Assembly (NCBI GenBank): GCA_963924555.1
Contig: OZ004595.1
Span: 2,790,001-2,854,000 of the forward strand
Length of the DNA stretch: 64,000 nt
Source of the DNA: Crambe crambe
Lineage: Eukaryota; Porifera; Demospongiae; Poecilosclerida; Crambeidae
Reading direction: 5' to 3'
This document shows positions 22,701-32,300 of the stretch, piece after piece. The translations under genes were made by a program, and so were the position numbers. The notes under the pieces are model-generated. The model had not been told where the DNA came from. It worked only from the letters and a program-made list of their open reading frames with translations, and did not search any database. Each line of letters starts with the position of its first letter. Position 1 is the first letter of the stretch.

Positions 22701-25170
22701 AAAATTGTACTCCAAGAAAGTAAGTTGGAATTCAATTAGCTAGTGGCCATGCAACATAATACTTAGATAAGTACTCATTATTTTTATATTGATTCATTAA
22801 CTTTATATAGAGTGCTGGAAGGTCTTCACTATTATAGTAATTGTTTTATGCTCCGTTTTCTTGATTACAACTTCAATGGTTATAATATACTACTGGTACT
22901 CACTCTATCAGCTATCCAGTGCAGCAAACTCTAATCAGTCGGCACTCATTAGCAGTAGTGACTCACAATGGTACAGTAACCATGAAAGGCACACAATCCA
23001 TGACTTACCATTACCACCAGAGCCATTTGTGGGGAGGGATGCAGACGTGAATAAACTTACCACTGAGCTCCTCACTGGTTCAGCTCACATCGTAAACATC
23101 AATGGACCCCCTGCATATGGCAAATCCACTTTAGCTATTCATGTTGGACATAAAGTATTCGCAAGTGGAATCAATGTACGATACATCAATGTCATTGAAC
23201 ACTATATTTTTCTTCAAGATGACCATCATCACCCTGACTTGTTTCAAGATGACAGTGCAGTGGACCAGTATAGAAATTTTGGTGTGAATCAGTATTATGA
23301 TCAAGAAAAACATAAAACAAAATCTAGGGATGAAATATACAGTGTATTCGCTATAGAGCTGCAGAAATGGGCAAAGACAGTCAAAACCCCCACTGTGTTG
23401 ATACTTGATAACTGTGACAACTTACTTCAGAGCAGTGACAAGCGAAAGTTCATATACTCTGTAAAAACTATCATCAAACTAGCACACTATAAACTAAAGG
23501 TGATCATTACTTCTCAAAAGCACGTCAGATTTCTTGATGACTTTCTACGCTATCAAATAGCTGAACTGTCTCCACCAATGTCTATAATACTGTTAAGAAA
23601 AAAATATCCCCTACTTTTAACTGCTGCTAGTAATGGGACCATCTTTCGAATGGTATCAGCAGCAGGTCACTGTCCTCTGGCTTTGAAAGTAATCGGGAGT
23701 TTATTGAATGAATCTAGAACATCAATTTCTGTCCTACTTGACGAGCTTGAAAGAAGACCGATTCCAGTTATTTCCGATTCGTTTGAGGAAGTTGATCGGT
23801 TTGAATACTTAATGTCAGTGGCGTATCAGTATTTGAGTGGGGATACAAAGGAATGTGGGCATTACTTGAGTTTTTTTCCGGGATCTTTTGAGTTGACAGC
23901 AGGAAAACATATTCTCAAACAGATAAACTCTACTTATGATATCAATTGCATCAATGGTTTGATCCGGCAGTCTCTACTTGATGAATTCTTGTATGGACCA
24001 AATCTGACTATGTCCATCATACGACTCAGAATGTATAGACTAGTAAGGGAGTACTTTGGACAATCCCATTTTGCCACAAATGGACAACTAGCCATAAAGA
24101 TGGACATATTTTTCGAAAGCTATCGGACATATTACTCCCATTATATTGTGCGTTATTCAAATTCAAGCAATTACAAGTCGCCAAATGAAATTGAGGAGTA
24201 CAGATTCTTATCAGATAGCCACAACTTCTTATTTCTATTCAACATATTGACTACCTCAAGTGTGAATTCAGCAAGTGAAGTCACAGCTCTTTGCTTTGGT
24301 CTTCGAAGAGGGTATCTTATTTCCATGAGTAATACTTCAATAGTAAACATTGTCTACCGTCTCTTACAGAACCTAGAGTACTATGCAGCAGTGTGTGATT
24401 CAATAACGCTAACAGAATGCTCAAAATTCTACATTGATATTCTGAATATATTACATAATGCATACTGTTCAGAGTGGAATTGCAGTGTCATACCCATTCT
24501 GTGGACCATGGAGGAATGTGAGATATTCAAGTGTTCACATGTTTCTATGTCATTACAATATCTTACTACTATGAACTCATCATATAAAGAGACAACTATA
24601 ATCGAAGAGATGTCATTAGCATCTGATTTGTGCACAGCAGCAATGGTGTTGCTGTATTTACCCTTTATTTTCATTGGATCAATATTGGGTACGATTTTTG
24701 CCAAAATTTGGAAAGTGCCATTTATTCTGCTGAGCATTACAACCTTATATTATACTTTCTATTTGGTTACCAACTTGATAACATTAGCGATAACTCAAGA
24801 AATTGATTGTTGGAGATGGTTTGTTGTATCTTTATTATGCAACTATAGTGATTACATACTCATAGTCCTAGGAGCAGTAATCGTAGTGATGCTGACATAT
24901 CGTGGTGGTCTTCTGAATTCTCTGTACAATGTATGTGCAACAATATGTCTCATCATAACTCTGTACTTTCTTTTATACAACTTTTCAGTAGTGATTTTGT
25001 CCACTCTCATCATCGTGTACTTTGTGCTACCATTTGCTGTAATTTTCTATATAGCAACTGATTTTCAGTTGTCAGTGATGGCATTGTTCTTCTTTTTGTG
25101 CTTGGTAGTTGTCATTTGCTTACCCTTTGTAACATATTTCATTGGCTCTCCAATATTTGATATTGATTGA
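19717..25170 (+). CDS. FN3-like / Death x2 / NB-ARC ATPase membrane protein (eight exons)
   Basis: Exons I infer: 19717-19774, 19894-20190, 20543-20619, 20844-21057, 21733-21807, 21862-22146, 22447-22719, 22811-25170. All have GT/AG borders, every phase fits, and the total is 1212 codons. Residues 1-19 look like a signal peptide. About 20-215 resemble two fibronectin type III-like folds. 217-235 (LAVVVMLSCSVSVA) is a membrane span. 264-328 and 352-422 are paralogous Death-type domains sharing the P-KLKEIE-x-x-P and LLQYW/VLQLW motifs. 429-455 is a second span. The ATPase has FVGRDADV, Walker A GPPAYGKST near 525, Walker B LILDNCD near 626 and the GHCPLALKVIG motif typical of NB-ARC proteins. 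From about 1036 there are five or more hydrophobic spans to the end. Death domains recruit adaptors and NB-ARC modules act as switches; the ligand and partner are unknown. No leucine-rich or WD repeats are present. The order of parts depends on my splice choices. Confidence 0.75.
20204..20482. mobile_element. MITE in intron 2 of the Death/NB-ARC gene
   Basis: The left arm GGGGGTTGTCACCTACATAG through GTACTTCCACC is inverted at the right as GGTGGAAGTACAGA through CTATGTAGGTGATACCCCCT, giving arms of about 45-50 bases. It lies wholly within the intron just after the donor. Frames through it are not protein-like. Confidence 0.75.
21379..21605. mobile_element. MITE with perfect 29-bp inverted ends in intron 4
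   Basis: It begins GTGACAGTCCCAGGTAGAAA and ends with the exact inverse, the match continuing to AATATT, so 29 terminal bases are perfect. That suggests recent activity. No clear target duplication is visible. The rest of intron 4 (21058-21732) has no recognisable feature. Confidence 0.8.
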
Positions 25171-25489
25171 AAAACTTACTTATACTGAATCTGACAATCT
25201 GTAATGTAGCTGCACCATCATGGCCGTGTGTGAGCAGTCTTGATTTTGTGCTATGTTACAGAACATGTGGATACTGAAGATGCTATAAAATGTAGAACTT
25301 TCTTGCCATTTCCTCTACTCTTTTTTTCCACTTAAAAAAAACAAAAACATTTTTTTTGCATAATGTCCACTGAACTTCATATTACTATCAATTTGTAATG
25401 GAAGAAGAGATATTGTTTTGTCACAATGTGGGGCATGATAGTCTGGTTAATCCTTTGTACAAGTTTTGCATGATACAGGACCCAAATCG
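25171..25489. other. 3' flank of the Death/NB-ARC gene
   Basis: AT-rich with short A and T runs (25331-25360). No gene or element recognised. Confidence 0.35.
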
Positions 25490-26025
25490 AGAGCAGCATC
25501 CCAGAATTTCAACTCACTTAGTGATACAGCAACAGTACTAGCTGGTAGAGCTCAACACTTCAAACCTTGACTCGCTAATAATCATATGGCTGGTATGCTA
25601 TTGGGGAACTATACATCTTAAGAAACTTCTGTCCCTGCATACACATAGAAGAATGAATTCTTTAAAACCATGATAAAGAGAGAAAAAAGGACCAGGAACA
25701 AGTAAGAGAAAAAATTTTTCTGTGAAATGAAAAAAAAATAAAAATGTAGGGATGACCATTGCTTGAAAAAGTAAGGAAACAAGGGTAGGGACGAAGGCTG
25801 GAAATGGGATTGATCTTTGTTCTGTATATCCAGCCACAACAATCCCTACATAATGATATGTTGTGTAGCTTCAGATTATATAGTGCAGTAATGTACGTGT
25901 ATATGTAGGGATTGTTTGCTGGATATACAGGACAAAGATTGATCCCATAATCCTATACCCTTGTTTCCTTACTTTTTCGAGCAATGGTCATTCCTACATT
26001 TTTTTTATTTCATGGAAATGTTTTT
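25490..26025 (-). mobile_element. Diverged, truncated family-2 palindrome element, reverse orientation
   Basis: Two arms (about 25685-25850 and 25905-26025) are inverted copies containing TGTAGGGATGACCATTGCT, AAGTAAGGAAACAAG and GATTGATC. The unique part to the left (25490-25685) is the reverse complement of 54640-54780 (TGGCTGGTATGCTATTGG, GTCCCTGCATACACATAGAAG). So it is an older relative of the element at 54338-55406, inserted in reverse and lacking the hairpin end. Confidence 0.75.
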
Positions 26026-26357
26026 TTCTTGTTACTGTTGCTAATGTGGATGATGCTTTATGCAACACATATCATGAATTATAGAGTCAAAAGTATTAGC
26101 TACAGTCAAATAAACACACATGATGAGTAATATAACAAAGTAAAGGAGCAAAATAGTTACAATCATTGAAAATATTGACATGAGCTGCAACATAAAGGAA
26201 TAAATAGCTAGTGCACTTAGTGATAGAAGTCCACAATATAGCTACATGCACACACACACACACACACACCTGTTCCTGTTCCAGTTTGGTACACACACCA
26301 CACATGCACACATATAGACTTGAAGTTAGAGGAACTATAGGCTAATAGTTAGTGTAA
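26026..26357. other. 3' flank of the downstream ZNFX1-like gene, with a CA microsatellite
   Basis: The only notable content is a short CA repeat at about 26248-26270. Frames across it are repeat artefacts. The final exon of the minus-strand gene ends at 26358. Confidence 0.5.
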
Positions 26358-29300
26358 TTATTTTTTTCTGCGCTTTCTCCCTTTTAGTTTCTTTCTATCA
26401 GTCAAAGGTTGATCTGCACAAAGAGTGAAAACTTAGTGGTCATAATGTGACAATCCTTATAATACCTTTTATTGGTGTTGCTACTGCTGTTGCTGCTGCT
26501 GTTGCTTCTGCTACTGTTTTTGGTACACTTCTTGTTTCCTGTGTCTCATGGTCAGCAGGTTTTGTCTTTCTCCTCTTCTTCTTTGCCTTTTCTGGTAAAG
26601 GAGCTGCCATCACTGAAAATAAGTTTACAAACATAACTATTATTGAACAAATTTGTCTTTAAAAGGACTTGATGCCTCGGCACATAGTATAGACTTGGCT
26701 ATATATATAATGCATTTTGGTTGTCACTGATTTCTTTTTTGCAGGTATAGCTATAAAATTATACTGAAGACTGAAGCATGCATGTCATTACTCTATAATT
26801 ATCACATTAATGAGCAAACTATTATAGTTAGTGCAAGTGGCTAGCTATAGCTTGTTTGTTTAGTTTTGTTGGCTCTTTCTGCTTTTCCTCAGGATTTTTA
26901 GCCTACTTGTGACTTTTTAGCTTCTATTCTTGTTATTTAAGGCTTTCTTGTAGGCTCTCTTGCTGCTCCATGCTGGTTTTCTTGCTCCCAGTACTTTCTC
27001 AGATGATCATTTACTTGCCTACTGCCTCTGTTTGGCTCTCTTTCTACTTTATCGTGATTACTATTCTGTCTTGCTATTTAACTTTCTTGTATGCTCTCTT
27101 GCTGCCTTTTCAGACGATCATAAAAAATTGACCATCTGGATCTGCTCTCGCTTTTCATGTTAGTTTTCTTGCTCCCTGTATTTTCTCAGACGATCATTAA
27201 CTTGCTGCTTAGTTATTCTCTTACTACTTTCTAGCTGCTGAGCTGTGGCCTGTGCATGCATGTGACTGTAAGGTCAAGGTCACATGCATACATATAACCA
27301 TAGTCGCCTCCAGCACTACACCTTGGCACTTTGGTGCCGAGGCAAAAAACAGCACAATACGTGCATCATAGCCTACATTATTATAGCTACATAATAATTA
27401 TGGTTAGTGGCAAGTTACTTTCTGCTCGTTGTTTTTCAATATCGATATGCCTTGATTTCCGCACTTTGATCTCATTGGCCTGTATGCTTCCATCATAACT
27501 ACCTGCATCCAGAATGAACGATGCATGAAACTACAACTACATACATAATTAATAGCCATACAATTGATTAAAGACCACACTAGGGGCTAGGGCTAGGGCT
27601 ATTCCTTCACACATGTACACACACACACATGACGTGTACACACTAGAATATTATGATTCTTAAAATATTATACTTAATTACCTGTGCACTCTGGACACGA
27701 CACTCTTAAGGCTCCTACTTCACAGACTGGAACACAATAGTAGTGATTTCTGTCACATCTTCGCCAGCTCCCATTCAAAATGTGTGGATGAAAACACTCT
27801 ATCTCTCTGATAAGGTCATTTGTGGACTCAAAGATTCGGATGCCTTTGGTGAGGAGTTTATCATCCAATGACTGTGAGTGACGAATGAAATCTGCTCTTT
27901 GTATTCGTAGCTTTGGATCAGATTCATGCTTCTCCAAAAATGCTTTTTCAGTGGCACATGCTCGATGGAATTGAACGATACGGACAAAGCTTTGCTCATA
28001 AGCATACATTTTTGCTTTGACACACAAACGATAGAATTCACTCATTAGATCAGAAAGGATTTGAAATGAGAGCTTTGTTTCTTTCCTTGAAATCTTCCTC
28101 CCCATAAGGTTTAATATTCGTTGGAAGGATTCATGAGTGTGACCTATTAATAGGACATACTTGAGAATTTTGGCAAATAAATAGAATAACAGGTATTCCT
28201 CTGGATTAAAAGAAGTTGAAGCCAAATAATATTTAATCACCCAATGCATAGCACGAGGGTTTTTAAAAATGACTTTGGAGTTTTGTTCAAAATCTCTCAA
28301 AATAGATTCAAAAAGTTGGTCTAAGAGAATCTTCTTTTGGTCAGATGTTTCTTGCTGTATGGTTAAATCTTCAAGTCTGGTTCTCACAGCATCAACATGC
28401 AGTAGTGACTCCTTCATACGATTGCCATAGCGATAGCTACAACTGAAAGGTGAGCAGCACTCTGGACATTGAAGAGGACTTACTTCATATTCAGGCAAGC
28501 TCTCAACATATTTATCCAAATCTTCTACTGCAAAGATATGACTGCAAGGCAACTGGATATAGCACTGGTCCGGGGATATCTTCTTTGAAATCTTTAGTAG
28601 ACTCATAAATTCATCCTTATGACACTTGGGACAGGTGGAAAGACAGGGTTCTCCACACAGGCCAACACATCGATGGCGACCACACTTCAGTTTTTTAGTA
28701 CACTTCTCATTACAAACGGGCCTATCACATTGCTCATGGCACTGTTTTTTGCATTTATAATGTGGACAGGACCAACCACATGGCTCATGGCATTGAAAAT
28801 ACTCAGTATTGCAGTCATAGGGGACTTTGTTGTGTCTACATTCGAGAATTCTACTAGCCTCTGAATGATTATACTGATGGGTTGAGCCCAGACACTTCAT
28901 TTTTACCAGTTCACCACAAAAATGCTTCAACTTTATTGAAGAACTGCATGGCTTGTGGATGCATGTTAAACAACAATCTGAACACCTCCCCCTGCACAGA
29001 TGCCCACAGGCTAATGGAGACCGGCAAATCATATCACAAGGCTTCTCTTCAGATGTAGTAGAACAAGGTACATTGTGCTGATGCCCGCAGGGATAGGTTT
29101 TCTTGGTAAGAACTTGGCATTCAAGCTCAGAGCTGCAGTTGTCACAACATAGCTTAGTGTAAGGGTGGCCACAACTCATCAACTTTTCACACTTCTTTCG
29201 ACATGGCTGAAAGTCTTGGTGACACAGTTTTCTAAGCTTATGCCCCTGATTACAGGTCCACTCCATATTCACCTGACATTTCTTTGTGCATTTATCTCCA

Positions 29301-32300
29301 CATCTGTTCATACAGATATGTCCACAATTTAACTTCTTTTGACACGATCGTTTGCACTTGATTTTCTGCAGGTTAGTTCTCTCAAAGCACGAGATTTCAG
29401 TCTCGTGCTTGCAATGTGGTAGAGAGACTTTGATTTTCATGTGGCATTTCACTTTAGCACTTTCACCACATGTTGTCTCAACTTTATTGCCACAGTTCTT
29501 GCACTCTATTGTGCGTTTCTTAGTACATGCCTCCTTGCAAGGTTTGCCACATATGGCAGGGCATTTATGGCCACAAGCTAATTTCTTCAGACATCGCTTG
29601 GTGCAGGTATACTGACTGGAGTCTTTTGAACATAAAAGATTGGCTGTGTGACCACAAAGTAATTCCTTTCGACATGATTTAGTGCAGGTGTACTGATTGG
29701 GGTCTGTTGAACACGAAACATTGGCTGTGTGCCCACAAGGTAATTCCTTCAGACACGACTCAGTGCAATAGTGCTGATTGGGGTCTATTGAACATGGAAG
29801 AGTGGCTGTGTGACCACAAGGTAATTCCTTTAGACACAACTCAGTGCACCGATTGGGGTCTTCTGAGCACAGTAGCTTGACTTTACGACCACACTTTAGG
29901 GTCCTCTCGACTTCAGTTGTGCAAACACACTTTTGGTAGCAATTTAGTTTGCATGAATGTCCGAATCCACACTTTCTTCCACATAGCACCTCACATTTGA
30001 ATTTGTTGAGGTCCTGACTGCAAGAAACCAGTCGTAAATGGCCACAACGTGGAATTATTGTATATACTTCAAAATTGCAGGGTTTGCATCGTTCAGAGCA
30101 TAGGAGAGGACAGGGATGCCCTTTGGAGCAAGATTTCCTGCATATTTGTCTACACTTCACTTCGTTGGGATTTTGATGGCAGTCCATTTCTTGTTGGTGT
30201 TCACACTTCGGGATAACCTTGGTTACTTTTATCTTACACACACACTTTTTATAGCAGGGCAAAGTACATTGATGACCTTCTGAACACAGACGGGAGCATC
30301 TTTGGTGACATGTGACGTAACATGGATCTTCATGGCAAAACATTTCCTGTGTGTGGCCACATTTTTTGATAAGCTTGGGTACTCTTGTCTTGCAGACACA
30401 CCTTTCATAGCAGAGCAAGGAACATTTGTGACCCAGTGAACACAGACGAGAGCATTCATGGAAACAGTCGAACTCGGATGGATCTTGATAGCAGAACATT
30501 TCTTGAAGGTGGCCACAGTTAGGGATGGTCCTTTTCACTCGTGTAAAGCACTGACATTCTTCGCTACACTTTTTGGTGCACCTGTGGCCCTCAGGGCATT
30601 CTCGACTGCATAATTGCCAGCATTTAAACTTCACATGCTCACGATCATCAGTGTGGCACTTCCGAGTACAAACATGCCCACAATCCAAGCGATATCGACA
30701 GTCGAGTAAGCAGCCTCCGCTAGGAGATTTTTCGGCAAAGTCTTCAGGTGTTGTGGCGATATATTCATTACTGGGATGATTGACACAGTGAATCTTCAGG
30801 CCGATCCCTTGGCTTCCATACTGGACATTATACTCTCCCATATGTCAGTCTTTGAGCTTCTTCTTAGCATTTTGAAGTTACCAATGCAGTAAAATCCATG
30901 CTTGGCACGAGAGAGAGCAACACACACACACGGTTTTCTTCCCTTAAGAAGCCTATGTTTCCTTCCTTGTTACTTCGGACCAGTGAAAGCAATATGATGT
31001 CATTTTCTTCTCCTTGAAAATCATCAACAGTACTAACACGGACTCCTTGAAATGTTTCAGCTGGCATTAGTTTTCTTATTTTAAGAAGCTGTCCAGTGTA
31101 AGTAACAAGGATTGTTATCTGACTTGGACTGTAACCAACTTGCAGTAGATACTTGCACAAAGCAACCAAATACTTTGCTTCGTATATATTTGAATGGCTA
31201 AGATCACTTCCTTCCTCAGGATGATCATGTTGGATGAAGAAAATGTCACCACTTATACCCTTAATATTGGGATAATCTTTGACTGAATCGTGGTTTTCGA
31301 GGGTTTCGTACACATGAGGCTTGACAAGCTCTGCAATTTCAGGCCTCATTCTGTGCTGGATTTGCAAAGTGACGTGAGGGAAATTGTTCTTCACTAAACG
31401 TTCAAATAATGAAATATCTAGCTTGTAATCGACAACCAGATCATACTCATTTGGCTTTGGTCGCAGCTGCTTGTGGTCTCCAATGAGAATAAGGTGCTGA
31501 GTTGCAGCATTCAGTGCCGACACTATGTGAGACTCAAACACTTCAGCTGCCTCTTCTACTATCACAATTTTGGGTTTGACGAGATGAAGGATATGCTGAT
31601 ATTTTGCAGTTCCTGTAGTTGTCATGCCAATAATGTGAGCTGTTTTCAGTGCATAGCGGTCAGTGTTTTGATGTGCTTCATTTGCTTGATCACACGCTTG
31701 ATTGTACTCTTTGCATTTTTCTTCAAGTTGATTCAGTAGACGTTTTTTATACTTTCCATGCCAGTACTTATACAGTCTCCAGCGATCCTTTAAATCGATG
31801 TCATAGACGTCTTCGATTTCATTGACTTCATTTTCTTCCATAGCTAGTGAGCGCATTCCATTTTTTCGTAATTTTTTTTGATTTTTAAGCTTTATAATTT
31901 CAACAGTACGTCTGACGTCATGAAACTTTGTTTTCTTCTGCTTGACAGTGGCTGCATTGTTGCTAGAACCTTCAAATGTTAATTCTTCAAACATTTCACT
32001 CATCCCGTCAATCATTCGAGAGTCTTCTTCAATGGTTGCTTCTCCACGAACTTGGATATTTTTCAAGTCTTCATCATCATCATTTCCTTCAAATAGTTCA
32101 TCTTCTTCACTCTCTTCTTCAGAACTGCTGTCATCCTCAGAGCTTTCTTCTTCAGATGACTGAAAGTCTTCTCTAGGAATAAAATTTTCAATCACTGATT
32201 TATCATAGAGTCCCAGCCATATTTCAAGTGCTTTCTGCATCTCTTCTTCAGTCTCAGCCTGGTCAAGCAGAATTCGATAATGATGCTCATCAATCACATC

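Noticed and set aside
30600..30935. Larger intron to explain the split in the downstream ZNFX1-like gene
   Set aside because: DNA on both sides of the AC tract still encodes consecutive parts of motif VI in different frames, so the primary cause is a 2-base change, not missing intron recognition.
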